NCBI RefSeq assembly: GCF_037975245.1
Contig: NC_092565.1
Location: forward strand, 13,111,499-13,175,498
Direction of reading: 5' to 3'
DNA: 64,000 nucleotides
Source: Apostichopus japonicus
Taxonomy: Eukaryota > Echinodermata > Holothuroidea > Aspidochirotida > Stichopodidae
The translations under genes and the position numbers were made by a program. The notes under the pieces were generated by a model, which saw only the letters and a list, made by a program, of their open reading frames with translations, was not told the origin of the DNA and made no database searches. How positions within the stretch are numbered: position 1 is the first letter of the stretch; every line of letters starts with the position of its first letter. Shown piece after piece: positions 35,650 through 47,697 of the stretch.

Positions 35650-36100
35650 AAGTTACCCTTAACCTAACACGAATATAGTCGATAAGTATTCAAAAAGTAT
35701 TCAAAGATTTCCTTAGTATTCAGAAAATTTACCATATAACACACAGTACAAAATAAGTATTCCAATACTACTACGAATAACTATAAGCCTTCGTCAGAGC
35801 CAAAATATGTAAATGAGTGAAGTATTCGAATACCTGTTAGGTATTCAAATAGGTATTCAAATAGGTATTCGAATAGGTATTCGAGTAGATTTGGAATAGC
35901 TATTTGAATACTTAGCTCATTTACATATAAGTATTTGCTAATTTAAATAATTCGGCTCTGATGAATACTTATAGTTACTCGAATACTTATTCGCTAGTAT
36001 TCAAATACTTGTATGCTAATTAGTTATTTTATGAAGGCTTAACAGGTTTCTGAATACTTACTCGAATACTTATTGAATACTTGTATGCTAATCAGTTCCA
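35650..36100. repeat. Imperfect foldback element (GTATTCGAATAC-rich)
   Basis: The left arm, about 35773-35834, pairs with the complement of about 35876-35983. Shared blocks are GTATTCGAATACCT, CTCATTTACATAT, GGCTCTGA and CTTATAGTTA. One arm carries an extra 25 to 30 bases. The centre has four tandem AGGTATTC(A/G)AAT units. Outer parts repeat AAGTATTCAAA and GAATACTTATT. No coding frame. It resembles a MITE or foldback transposon within the adducin intron. Confidence 0.7.
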
Positions 36101-37069
36101 AGTAAGGAGAGTTAGGAATTTGGCCAGCTTGTTGTCCTAGTTATTGATTAAAACTCTCCAAACAAATAATGAGAATAACCAGAATTCTGAAGTCTCCTTT
36201 TTTATTCAACAACTATAAAATTACAAAACAAAACAAAAATAAAATACAGCTTCTTCAATTTCACGTATCTTGGAGCATTCTACACTTGTATGCAACCCGT
36301 TTGTTCTTCTCTTGTGGCTGTGGCTCTGTCCACTGGTTTCTGCCACACATACTGTGAATGTACTCTGAACATAAAACAAATAAAAATAATTAATAATGAT
36401 AGGGCACAAATATACATTGGCACAATAACCACCCACCAGAAACGAAAATATAATATATAATATTCAGTGCATAATACAGGGACATCGCAACGCGGGGGAG
36501 AGATGGGTGGCTTTAGACCCCACTTTTTTTGCAAGCAAGCATGTTTACACATGTCTTACAACATATCACAAAGTTTATATATAACCTTACTAGCCCTCAC
36601 CCCCACTGTAATAATTATTAAAATGATGAAAAATTTGGCTCCTTGCATATAACCACATATGAAAAACAGAAATGTAATCACATTAAACCCTGCATGCCCA
36701 ACACTTAAATGTTTTGCATTTTTATAACACTTTTTCAATGGTAAGTAAAATCTCTGTAGTAGGGTAAGAGAAACGTCAGACTTGAACGTGAAGTTTGACT
36801 AGGTAAAACTAGGAAAATCCAAGTACTGAATGTCCAAATAATTACCAAACATAGGCATTGCCACATGCACCCATAAGAATAAGCTTAACTGTAGTAACCC
36901 TATAAGTTTAGGCCTAAACAAGAAATATACTACACATGTAGCCTTGTCTTATTTTAATTTGATTATTAATTTCTATTAACTGCAAATATGCTGTTTATCA
37001 TGGCACAAGACAGGAGAAAATTAGAAGTTGAACTTGGTTATTGTGCCACTGTCAGAAAGTTGCATATGA
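36101..37069. other. Intron-like non-coding stretch
   Basis: No gene was seen. Short hydrophobic minus-strand frames (36221-36552) lack splice signals and family motifs. Confidence 0.4.
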
Positions 37070-37099
37070 TTACACATAGAAATGAAACAGAAAAAAGGT

Positions 37100-37327
37100 C
37101 AACAAACCACTTATTTTGATGATTTTTCTAGAATACGGCCCCTTTCCTCTCCACTTTATCAAGCAGACTGCATTTTCAGTTGCATTTTCTTTGTCCATCA
37201 CCGACTCTGTACTAACTTGTTGATCTTTCATCCAATAAATAACACATTTTTGAGGCTTGGTCTTCTTCGATGGGTCAACAATATTTTCCATATTCTTGGA
37301 TAACTGCAGCAAGTTCTGAACATTCAT
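37100..37327 (-). CDS. Possible first exon of a BEN-domain-type protein
   Basis: On the minus strand an ATG at 37325-37327 opens a frame with KKTKPQKCVIYWMKDQ, then NAVCLIKWRGKGPYSRKII and KISG. The pattern of a W-x-x-D start, then V-x-W, then Y-x-A/R-K-I-x-x-ISG is common at the N-terminus of invertebrate BEN or DUF4806 proteins, as I recall it. A donor would be expected near 37100-37110. No further exons were found downstream on this strand, so it may be an isolated or transposed exon. Confidence 0.3.
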
Positions 37328-38568
37328 TATTGGATATTTAGGCCTAGGCCTATCGCTGTGGGATAAAATTTATTTTCTTCCAAGTTTCAGCCTAATGTTA
37401 ATAAAGTTCAGTCGGGCTGCAAGGACTGGAATAAATTTAGTCCGACTCAAAAACTGAAACATTTATTTCTGCTAACTCAAATTCAATCTGCTAATAAAAG
37501 TTGAATAACATTCAAGAGGAATAAATATCTATTCAAAAGGGAGTATTAGGCACAGAATACTAAAACAGTAAGTCTATGAATATGATCGATGAGATTTTGG
37601 AAAGGCTTCAGTTTTCAATCCTGCGTGGTATATTCAAATACTGCCGCGCCTGTGCACTTCACCTTGGCCAGAAAGCGTATTATAAATACTAATGTGATGA
37701 CACTAACATCATGAAAAGAAAGCTGGGATACTCCTGAAGGTCTTTGTAAGTTTGATGAGCTCAGCTTGTGCCCGCAGGCGTCCACAGGATTCTGTATCAA
37801 ATCGTTTGGAGAAGAGGCTTATAAACACAAACTTCCGTTTTCCTGATAGTGTTACGATGCTTCTATTGTACCTCATACATATTGTACATAATGCTTTTGC
37901 CTATTTGCTATCAAGGTGCCTTGCAGAATCCAGGCATTGGTTATATCTACCATAGAGACGTTGACATCTTTTTGTTCATTAAAGAGCAAATTATCAAGTA
38001 GCCAAGTTTGGTCCAGTTTTGTTGACAGACAAATTTTTGTTGTTGGATAGGAACAAATGAAGAATTATTGCCCAGACAGACAGTTGCTCAAATATTTGCC
38101 TGTTGAAGGAGAAGTGCATTTCTGTGTTTGTTCTGTAATGGCAGTATTTAGCTCTTTTGTCCCTTGACAGAGAGATGGAAGACAAAATGCTTCAATTGAG
38201 AAGGATTCAAAGGTTTCATCAAAAGGACGAAAATTCAAACTGGATTTAAGCTAAAAACGACTCTTTAGTGGGTCTTGTATTTTTGAAGCATGAACGCCAA
38301 ACGGATGGTTTCTTCGGCAAATCATGTACGATGTTGCATGTCGTCCTCTTATATGAAATTGTTGAGTTTCAAACCTTGGATGGCATATACAAGATGACAA
38401 ATATAAGAATCTCCCTAGTAGTGTTAGGACCAGCAGAGCAAAGTCAGCGACGAGAAACGACAAAGGAGGAATAAGAGAGATTAAAGAGTCGCTCGTAAGA
38501 CTTGTGTTCGATAATGTAACAACAAACTGCATTCAAACACTTTACCGTATGCTAATTATTAGTGTCAG
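37328..38568. other. Intron-like non-coding stretch
   Basis: It starts with GGCCTAGGCCTA words near 37343. No repeat or coding block could be supported. Short frames near 37752-38532 contradict each other. Confidence 0.4.
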
Positions 38569-38733
38569 ATACATGCCGTAGGCCTGGATAATGTCATCCA
38601 CCTACCGGATGAAGTCAGAGACAAGGTCGGCGAAGTGACTGCCAAGGACGTAGGTGGGGTCAGTGAGACAGGACACAAACTGAAGGTGGGTGAACTGGAG
38701 TTCGAAGCCATGATGAGACATTTGGACAACATA
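38569..38733 (+). pseudogene. Adducin neck exon
   Basis: This exon of 55 codons begins after GTGTCAG in phase 0. It encodes GLDNVIHLPDEVRDK, then KLKVGELEFEAMMRHLDN, matching the adducin segment ending EQEFEALMRMLDN. The bases after it are ATAAGATTT, where GTAAG would be expected. The splice donor has therefore probably been lost by mutation or a 2-base deletion. Confidence 0.8.
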
Positions 38734-39530
38734 AGATTTCAAAATGCAAAAATTCCAACTCACTTGGCCTGCAACGTCTGTGCAGCAGACCAACTAGCCT
38801 TATTTGCATTTAAAGATCTGGGCAGACATAGCAAGCATTTACTATGCTAATTGCCAACCGATGGCGTCGCTAGTTAACGTATGAGGTTTTTGATCATATG
38901 TGTACCAAGCTAATACGCTTTATTAAGTGAGATAATTCAGTGAGAAGTGAGTTGTAGGAAGTCAGTGTGGATAAGCAGGTAGCTTCGTTCAGTCAAAGTA
39001 AACAGCTGTGACGTATCAGGATGGTTGGATACACCATTTGATTTGATTTGTGTCTTACTTGAAACTCTAATTGTTACAGCTTGATACTCTCTTAGATTCA
39101 ATATATATAGTATTGGCAAGCTCTTGGCTTAATAATCAGAATGGTTTCATACGCTATTGAACATAATCCAAACGTTATCGGTTTGGGGAACTTCATGAAG
39201 CTCCCTACAAGTGATCTGTCGCACACTCCACCCATTTTGAAAATATTTTCAAGATCACTTGCATCCAAAATTGTGCAGTACTTCATGGAAATGGCATAGA
39301 AACGGAATGTTCCAATTAGTTTGTCCTGAATGCACCAAAGACAGCGAATGTGTGAGATTTTCAAAGAGCTAGATACTTGTGGAAGACTTGATATGTAATC
39401 ATTTCATAAGTAAAACAGCAAAGAAGACAAAGATGGAGGAATGTTGTGCTGCTGATGTTAGATGTAAGAGTGATTTAGATCTGCAACCAGCACAAAAATT
39501 TGATCACAGGAACTTTTTAATTTGTTACAG
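38734..39530. other. Adducin intron-like stretch
   Basis: Non-coding between two adducin exons. A minus-strand 88-codon frame at 39098-39364 has no recognisable content. Confidence 0.45.
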
Positions 39531-39813
39531 GGTTACATAACAGGCAACGTGTACGGCCAGCCGTTTGTGAGACATGAACTGAAGCCCAAGAGCGACGTCG
39601 CCTACCCAGCAGCCTCCACCAACTTCATCTACATCTACGACAACGAATTTGAAAAGAGCAGATACGAGTCACCGATCAAGATGTTGAACAGGAGGCAGGC
39701 AGAGAAGACGAAATGGCTGAACACGCCAAACACATACTCCAAGGTGGAGGTAGCTCCAAAGTACGCCAACTGGGGAGAGAAAGGGGAAGACGATCAAGGG
39801 CTACAAGACAAAG
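39531..39813 (+). pseudogene. Adducin neck/tail exon
   Basis: After TTTGTTACAG the exon encodes GYITGNVYGQPFVRHEL, then SPIKMLNRRQAEKTKWLN and KYANWGEK, typical of adducin. With one G removed from the run near 39785 it ends GYKTK, joining the Trp of the next exon as in KTKW of other adducins. The base pair after the exon is AT and not GT. Without the correction the frame runs to TAG at 39825. Confidence 0.85.
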
Positions 39814-40986
39814 ATACACCTGAGTAGTAGTGACATGTAATTGGTGGTAGGCACATCATCCGTTTGACAGAATCACCCGACACAATCCTTAATTTTGGGC
39901 AATTTGGGGACTTTGACAATTCAAGACATCGAAGAGGCACTTGCCAAGGTGATGAAAATGTTTTGATTTTAGCACTTTCCAGAAACAAAAAAATCTAAAT
40001 CTAAAATGTCCTACAGATGGAATTATCAGAAGTTAGTCATCCTTTGTTTGTTTGCTATTTATTTAGCAAATGTTTGATCTTTTCAGAGGGAGAACAGGGA
40101 TAGAAGGGTTGTTGGGGGGAGGGGGAAGCGGGATTGTCACCATTCTGGACAATGTGATCCGGGGCGGTGATTTGTTTCAAATATTGATGGGGTACATTTG
40201 CTTGGGTGCAGGCGCGTGGCAACTTTCATCCCCCAAATTGTTCTCGCGCTTTGTGATATTTTGTATATTACTATCTAAGCGGAGCGCCACCATCGGTTGG
40301 CACGCAGTGTACAAGAAAATTTCTGGTTTTGATAGCCCCCAGATCACCGAAAATGGCACTTCTCAGGCTTGAAAATGACCAACCAGATGAACACTTGCCT
40401 GAGAACCAAGTTTTTTCCAAATAGTTTTTTTTTTTTCATCCATTACCTATTTTAAGATTGACACCAGTCACACATCATGTTGGACCTCATTGCATCTCCT
40501 GTGGATCATTGCTTTTGTAAGTAATACTACGTAACGGCCCACAATATCCGTCAGCCCCACTTTTAGAGGTTTTAAAGCCCATTATTTGTTCAGAATTTGA
40601 ATAAACAAATTCACTTCAAACATGCCCATAATGTTGCACAATATATCATCTATGGACAACCAATATAGAAAAAAAACCTTCAACCCCTAACAGACCGGTC
40701 AAAATTGCAAGAGTAGAGGGAAGTATGATGAAGAATGTTGGTCAGGGAATTTTCGAAAATTCAGACACAGTTAATTTATTGGTGAACAAATATTAAAACC
40801 TCTTATAACAGCTACTATAAAACTTTGATATCATAAAAAAAAATACAAAAAAAAAAATCGGGCGGTCTCCCCCTTCGCCCCCTGGCTACGCCCCTGCGGT
40901 TAGAAATCTTGTAGGAAACAGGCAAAATGGAAACCCAGTGATTATGCATCATCCACAATTCTTCTCTCTGGTTACATTTTTCACAG
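39814..40986. other. Adducin intron-like stretch with dispersed repeat
   Basis: Apart from the dispersed repeat near 40270-40378 and a G-rich run near 40105-40130, nothing coding was found. A 100-codon frame at 40070-40372 overlaps the repeat and is judged accidental. Confidence 0.45.
40270..40378 (+). repeat. Dispersed repeat, copy 1
   Basis: It begins ACTATCTAAGCGGAGCGCCA and continues GTTGGC, GTGTACAAGAAAATTT, CCAGATCACCG and AAATG to CAGGCTTGA. The same order of blocks recurs at 63743-63846. It is probably the end of an unclassified interspersed element. Confidence 0.7.
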
Positions 40987-41088
40987 TGGGTAGGTGACAA
41001 GGACCCTAAGAGTGGTGATGCAGTCGCTATCACCGATCCACAACAGTTTGCAAGACAGGGACAAGATCATAAGGAGTACAAGAAGAAG
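40987..41088 (+). CDS. Adducin tail exon
   Basis: This intact 34-codon exon has phase 0 at both ends. It follows TTTTTCACAG and precedes GTTTAA. It encodes WVGDKDPKSGDAVAI, then QQFARQGQDHKEYKKK, the start of the adducin tail (in vertebrates around NPKEVQEMRNKI). Confidence 0.75.
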
Positions 41089-41936
41089 GTTTAAACTGTA
41101 CGTTGATGACGTTATACACTGTTATTTCTAATTGATTGTTTTATTTTTGTTATTTGTCACCACTTTCTCCTTCCTCTCACTTCTTTCCCATTTTTTCGCC
41201 TTTCCCCTAATTTGGTCTTCCGAGGAGTGAATGATGTATCTGGTATGTTATAGAAAAAGTGGTAAAAAAAAAAAGATAATGTAAGAGTGTATCAGTGGGT
41301 GTTGCCCTGGATTCGTTGAAGCGGACTCCCCACGTAGGTAGGGTTCTCCCCTTGTAGGGAGCGGACTCCCCATTTAGGGAGCCATTTCCACATGTAGGGA
41401 GGGTTCACCCAAGAAAGTTTTTTAAGTTGTGCTATTTACTACTTTTGTATTTTTATGGTAGGTTGAAGCAGATGGGTGTATATTTCCTCACGCCCCCGAC
41501 CCCCTTCCCACCCAGGATCATTTTACACACAGCAGACCCTTAGCAAGCCTCAAAAATTTGCTGTGAGAACTTCATTCTTAAATCTCTCCTCCTTAGTATC
41601 ACTATTCAATGTCCTCTTAGTGTTATGTTATGTGTCTTCTTAGTGCTATGTTATGTGTTCTGTCATTCTGACATCTTTGATAGATGTCCCAAAGAGTGTC
41701 TGCCGGTGAAGTTTCCATAACCATATTACCCAGAAATGAAAAATTGATGAGGTCACACCTGCATCCAACAGAACGAGGCATTTAGCACTCATGCCACATG
41801 CTCCTTGCAGCTGGTGCCAGGACCGCGGTGGCAAAAGGCATGAATTTTTAATGCCTCATCCTTAATGGCAGAGAGGCTATGAATAGAAGTGTTATAATGT
41901 TACCAACGAGGATGTTGTCTACTCTTTGAATTTCAG
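41089..41936. other. Adducin intron-like stretch
   Basis: It contains a short G/C-rich repeat (41319-41412) and pyrimidine-rich sequence at about 41160-41220. No coding block. Confidence 0.45.
41319..41412. repeat. Short degenerate minisatellite (GTAGGGAG units)
   Basis: GGACTCCCCA and GTAGGGAG alternate with GGGTTC(T/A)CCC over about 95 bases: AGCGGACTCCCCACGTAGG, then GGTTCTCC, then AGCGGACTCCCCATTTAGG, then GTAGGGAGGGTTCACCC. Three to four degenerate copies of a unit of about 27 to 30 bp. Confidence 0.6.
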
Positions 41937-42029
41937 ATTAGGCAAGAGCGTTTTGGGGATAAGACGCACCCTGGACCCATCTCTGAAGTTCTGGCAGGTA
42001 TAACTTATGGAGATGCTTGCAGAACACAG
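41937..42029 (+). CDS. Adducin tail exon, last one found
   Basis: After TTGAATTTCAG it encodes IRQERFGDKTHPGPISEVLA, then GITYGDACRTQ, and ends before GTGCG. It corresponds to the adducin segment ending QSQVLCGVVMD. An alternative donor at 41998 (GGTATA) would shorten it to 61 bases. The 31-codon form keeps phase 0. The downstream exon with the conserved TTGPNPF motif was not found. Confidence 0.7.
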
Positions 42030-45000
42030 GTGCGTTGGAATTTTCCTTGTCTCTGGCCCCTCTACATTCCATTCTTCTCCCCACCCCCTCTGCATTTATC
42101 TATTAAGTCCACATTCTTAAAGGATATCTCTTGTTTTAGATTATGAAGAGCAGAGCCACCCACCTATTTCTGTTTATAGATTGGTTATGATTTGCATACT
42201 AGTAAAAAGTATACCGACTAAGTTCGGTAGTATGTCAGCTGATAAGGCTTTTTGTTTCATGGACAAGACCGTAATAAGTTGGTGTAGGGTTACACAGCAG
42301 TTGTACGGGTATGCTACTGTAGACAAGGACAGAATAAAGCGCCCTCGCTACCTGTTGTGTTCTAACGCGTCTCATACCAGCACAACAGTGTCCTGTTTCA
42401 TTTAAGCTTTTACACTGGTTCGAGAGTAAACCACCTGTATCAGCCCGATGACCCTCTAGTAATATTGTAAACATTGATCAAGATCTAATAATATGGTAAA
42501 GTTTGATCAAGGTACCAGTTTACTTAAGAATAGAAAGTCTTCTGTCTTTAGTTAGGTAATAGCTTGGCTGGCCTATCCCCCATTCCCAACAATTATATTT
42601 ATGTTATTTGATTAAGCATTATCTTGACCGCACCTACCAATGGGCTGCCAAAAACTTAAGTATTCTTGCTTAGTAAAATTGTAAAAATCTTCATCATTAA
42701 TCCAAAACAAGCACTAAGTAATAGAAAGAGAGAAAATAAAAGGGAGGTGGGGGGGGCAATTTTGTTTTATCAATGTGCCTGGTGTGACAGTCGTTAGTAT
42801 ACGATTCATGTGTACTTATTAAAGTGTGGTGAAAATGACGGATGGTCTCGACATTCCTTCCGTTAGGTTCTATGTAAGTAATATCAGTGAATGTACCAGA
42901 AGAAAGTACATGAGCTACGGGGAAAAGTTGAGATATTAGCCACTCCTCCCCCCACCCCACTCCACCCAGTAAAATGTGTGGGTAAATTGACACTGAAGCT
43001 AGTACTTGGACATGCCACTGGAGTTGCACTTCATGTTAAAATCAATAGGTTGAACAAACTTCCATTGATAAGATGGAATTAATTGATCAATCTCAACTTA
43101 CTAAAGCCAGCTTACTCGGAAACAATTATCTTTCAGCTATGGCTTGTTTTGATATTCTTCATTAATGATTACACAAAGTGATTGGTTTTAAGTGTAGAAA
43201 TCATGTCACCTTTTATGTGAGTCATAAATCAATGCTTTGCTTTACTTTTGTTGGTGAGCTCGGTTTGATCAGTGCTGTTCTACCCAACCTCTACCCCCCA
43301 CCTATCCCCACCCCCCAAATTGCAGTTGTTTACGGATTGGTTTGACTAGACTCACATGTTTGAAAGACTTGCCTGCAGCTTTTGTTTACTTTTGAATTGA
43401 GTGTTTTGTTTTGAATTTATTTTTGGAGTGATATTGTTTTCGTAAGCTTCACTTTCACCCTTTTTGTGCATGAAAAAATGTTTTTATGGTAATGTGTGTA
43501 TCTTTGCTGAACATCAGAAAGAAAAAAAATACAAGAAGATAATTTCATAATGAAACTATAGTTTAGAGAATTAATACCCAGGAGATTCTCAAAGAATATT
43601 ATTTTAGAGTTGCCAGATTTTCTGAAAACATCGGTTCTGATCCTGCCAGACTCTATGTTTATTGTTCAGTTAAAGTAGCATTCAGCTTGAAAAATCTCAA
43701 TAAAAAACCAAACCATGTATTCCATATCAAATAGGAACATAATTGATGTTCAAATGATAGAAATTACACAAAGTGGAAGTTTTAACCTCTGACTATGTCC
43801 ATATTAGCTGTTAGCATTAGTCTTTACCATGTTTTTACTGTTTCTAGCTTTAGTGTTTGGCTAGCAAAAAAAATGGGGAAAAAAGTGCTCCTTTAATCTA
43901 AATTTCCTGCATGGAATATAGCTCCACTTTTAGTCAAATTACAGTAGTGCATGTCACCTTTAAACACTGTCTTTCTTCAATCTCCTTAAACTAGATCCCC
44001 CAAAATTGCTTGAATTTCTCTCCAAACTGGGATGTTGCCTCGAACCTTTAAACACTGTCTTTCTTCAATCTCTTTAAACTAGATCCCCCAAAATTGCTTG
44101 AATTTCTCTCCAAACTGGGATGTTGCCTCTACCAAAAAGAGGGGAGAAAGGAGAAACTGTTTTCTTTCTTAATTCAGCCATCTTTTGGGCATTTGCTACA
44201 ATGATGTGATTTTGCTGTGACATTGTCACAACTTGTCACAACGTGTCACAAGTCTGTATTTACTCTGTCGTTGTCGTTGATGTTGTTGCAAGTTTTGGTT
44301 TCCTTCCCCACTCGGTCGACCAGGATGCGCCACTGTCGGATTCTCGTGACGGTATGTAACCTGGCCAACAGGAATAGGAAATAAATTTAATAAAAAAACA
44401 AGAACAATAGCGCATCTTGGGAATAAAAGCAACCAAAATATCATCATTTTGTCACGGTGGATTTATATTGCAGACTTGAGGTTTCCGTATTATCTATGAG
44501 GACATTATTAGAACAAACATCAGTAGCAACTGAAGCTCTCTCTCACCCTGTTTCATCCATTTTTATTTTTATTGGTGAAGGGTGATGGGTGTGGGGAAGT
44601 GGGGGGGTTAAATGCCACCCGAATATTTAAAATATGCAAAATTCTTAAAACCACAGAAAGATCAAATGTAAGAGAGGATTAAGATGTCTTACTTTACTTT
44701 TCATATAGCAGAGGGACAGAGGTGATCAGGCTAATTAGCCATGTGAAGTTGCACCTCTTTGGGCGTGGGTTGGAGGGGGAGAAATACACCAAGGGTTTCG
44801 TACAGAAATATTGCATAATATTGCCTTCACCTGGTGGTAATTAGAATTGAATGAAAAGTGTAGTACGTTAAATGCTACTTCACAAAATTGATTGACCTTT
44901 TAGCTTTCAATTCAGGCTTCATCTCTGAAATGCTCTCTCAACCGATTCTCCATTCAGTGATAAAAGGACATCTGGATTCAACTTTAAGTCTCTGCTTGTT

Positions 45001-46834
45001 TGTTTGTTTCTGTCCTCTCTAAATATGAAAGTCTCAATATCTGTCCCATCCATGTTTTGCCATGCCAAGCATCATATATTTACGGACTAATTGCACCCAT
45101 TTCGACGGTGCTGAAGTAAAACTCATTAAAGTGTTTTTAGGGAACTATCCAGTAGCTACTTGACCCGACTGTCAACTTATTTTCTATGGTTTCAATTTTT
45201 TCTTTAAATCCATTGGGATATGGGTATTTTGAGTTTTGCATATGACGTAAACACAAACAAAAATGTTGGTCATGAATAGCACACGGCTCCTCTGTTTTTA
45301 CTTACATTTCAAAACTGAGTAAATTGGTTGGTTTTATAACTTGCCTCTTAGTTGTGTTCTGATGAATATCCTTCATTGTTTGTACTTACTTTCATGTGAT
45401 ATTTAGGTATAAAGCCCCATTATGCCTTCCATTATAAACACGAACAAACTGTTCCCTAACCCTATTTTGGTACCATTGTGTAGTTAATAAGCAGACAATC
45501 TTGTAGGTGCATTGTTTGCCAAATATTTTGGCCAAATCTCAGAGAACGAGCGAGAATAGAAACCTCCAAAACATTATTATTCAGACCGTCCAGATGGAAT
45601 GCATAGTGAGACTTTAACATCAAAGGACAAGATGTACAGTGACCTTTGAGTTAATGTTATATATTCTTTGATGGTATGATATTCCTTTTATTACTCTTAT
45701 ATTTCTTACATCATGTTGAAGCGTGTAAAACCTACCTTTATAATCCCCACCGGTTTCATACACAGTGTATCAAAGACTGGAACAGTATGAACTATCTTTT
45801 TAACTGTTTTCATTCATTTAGAAGATAGTACAGTATTCAAATTTGGTGGCCTTTACTGTAGAGTTGTTTACTCTATTGTTCACTCTGATAGTTGAGTATA
45901 ATTAAGTTACATAATATATACTGCAAGACACTTGGGGCGATATTTTATGAAGGAAGTACGTTCCTTTGTAGCTACTTGTTCTGTTGCTATATGATCTAAA
46001 TGTTAACAATGAATTATTTGACAACCTGCAGGCTTTATTTTCACACTCAAATGAGTACTTATTAATGATTACCCACATTGTTGATTACTATAGATGTGAT
46101 TGAACACACAATATCACAACCTAATTAAAAGGCTTGTATTAGTATACATCTCTCTCCAGAGGCTCCAGTTCACTGTACTTTCATCAAGGGATGTCATTTT
46201 CTTATCATGTTTTCAGTTTTAGTTCTTTTATCTTTTATGTTACTGTTTAATTATCATTCAATTACGGTGTGTATGTATGCTGTTGATAAATAAAAAGGAT
46301 TCCAGCTTCCACGGAGTGGTAAAATAAATGGCTGTCCTTTGAGTTTCTTATAAAGCTAAGATTTATATCAGAGCTGTAACATTATGTAAATGTGGTTTTC
46401 TGTTTCTTAATCTTGGGGTCCAATTGCACTACACATCCAACAAGTGCAGATACCCCCTCCCCCCACTCCAAAGATAAGAATGGGGTTAACACGGCCCTTG
46501 TAATAATAATAATGAGCAGTTATTTTTACAAAGCTTAACCAAACACAAATGTGGGAGAAGCCCGCACAGGTGTATGGATCACAACTTACACTACGGGTGG
46601 CTTCCAATTCAACATTTTATATAAAATTTAGAAACTCATTTTAGATGGGAAAACTGTAGACTGCTCTTGGATGATAAACCCACCTTACATAGAACCTCCT
46701 GATTGCCAAACCTCATTGCTTCAAATGCCATTGCCTTTATCCACTCGATCACAGCACCAGTGGTTCATCCTAGATGAAACCTGGCAGAGGGAGGGGGGGG
46801 GGCACCTAAGATACAGTTACAGCAACTGAAGTAG
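42030..46834. other. Long stretch without recognisable genes
   Basis: 4.8 kb in which no exon of adducin, SRP68 or any known family was recognised. It holds the 88-bp duplication (43957-44132), three GTCACAA units near 44224-44250, G-rich runs (42747-42756, 44600, 46790) and an AATAAA at about 46287. Frames of up to 110 codons are scattered and contradictory. Confidence 0.45.
43957..44132. repeat. 88-bp tandem duplication
   Basis: The block starting CCTTTAAACACTGTC at 43957 is repeated at 44045. One substitution was noticed (CTCCTTAAAC against CTCTTTAAAC). Both copies end ACTGGGATGTTGCCTC. The near-identity implies a recent duplication or an assembly duplication. Confidence 0.95.
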
Positions 46835-47697
46835 ATAAGATAAGATAAGATAAGATAAACTTTATTGCATCCGATAGGGAAATTACATGCTTGCAGATAA
46901 AACAGTAAGATATAAAAACGATACTATACAACAATAAGAGAACAAACAGTAGGACAATAAAAGCATAAGAAATGCTAATAACAAGGAATGGGAACAGATG
47001 CGCCGAAGCTCACAGAATGGCAAGGAATAAAAAGTATAAACAAATCACAAACGGTAAATATGATAAGAACCCAATGTAAGAAGGAGAGACAAAGGCAAGA
47101 GATTACCGATTAAAAGATGCATTAAAAATTCTAACAGCTTGTCCCATGAAAGATGAGGGGTAACGATTAGTATGAGCCTTCAGAGGTCTCATCCTCCCAC
47201 TACGAGAGATAATACAATTATTTAATGGAGCTTGGAGAGGGTGATCGATATCCTTGAGAACTGAATGAAGCTTATCATCAACCCGACTATCAAAGACCTC
47301 GTCAACCATTGGCAAGCGTTTTCCAACAGCCCTACCTGCCCGTTTAACAGTATCATCTAACACTTTCTTGGATGTCTTATTTATGTTACCAACCCATGAA
47401 GTTATGCAGTATGACCAAACACTACTAATAATAGAGTTGTAAAAAAAGCATAAAATGTTCTGGTTCAAGTCGAAAGAGACTAATTTCCTCAAGCAATGCA
47501 TTCGTGGTTCCAAACGTTTGGCAACATACTCAACATGTGCATCCCACTTTAGCTGATCATCCATAACTACACCCAAATATTTGTACTCAGTTACCCTATC
47601 CACTGTCTTACTGTCAATGACCACAGGTTCGGACACTATCTTGTTCGCTCTCCGGAAGTCTATAATAAGTTCCTTCGTCTTGTTGACGTTAAGATGG
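46835..47697 (-). mobile_element. 5'-truncated LINE with AAGAT-type tail
   Basis: On the minus strand the reading begins near 47695 (LNVNKTKELIIDFRRANK), continues through YKYLGVVMDDQLKWDAHV, and ends at RIFNASFNR with the stop at 47103. A 3' untranslated part follows. The end is a run of five ATAAG units (46835-46860 on the plus strand), a simple-repeat tail typical of LINEs that do not use poly(A). The truncation point is near 47697. Confidence 0.85.
47103..47695 (-). pseudogene. LINE ORF2 C-terminal domain
   Basis: An unbroken frame of about 195 codons covers the end of the reverse transcriptase (the LNVNKTKE motif) and the C-terminal domain with LFFYNSIISSVWSYC-like spacing, then AGRAVGKRLP, then HPLQ and FMGQAVRIFN. 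The intact frame suggests a fairly recent insertion, but the catalytic part is missing. Confidence 0.85.

Larger units (their letters stand above)
34237..42029 (+). pseudogene. Adducin, five middle exons (partial, damaged)
   Basis: Adducin caps and links the spectrin-actin membrane skeleton. Five exons in order cover the second half of its class II aldolase-like head, the neck and the start of the tail. The N-terminal half of the head and the C-terminal tail with the MARCKS-like basic end were not found in the window. There are three single-base indels (near 34305, 34403 and 39785), and two donors read AT or lack GT (after 38733 and 39813). This suits a decayed partial duplicate. Assembly indels could explain the shifts but not easily the donors. 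Confidence 0.8.

Noticed and set aside
38733-39530. U12-type AT-AC intron to explain the ATAAG donor
   Set aside because: The intron ends in CAG and the donor lacks the ATATCCTT consensus. Mutation of a GT donor is simpler.
40070-40372. 100-codon plus-strand frame
   Set aside because: It runs across a G-rich run and a dispersed repeat and is not protein-like.
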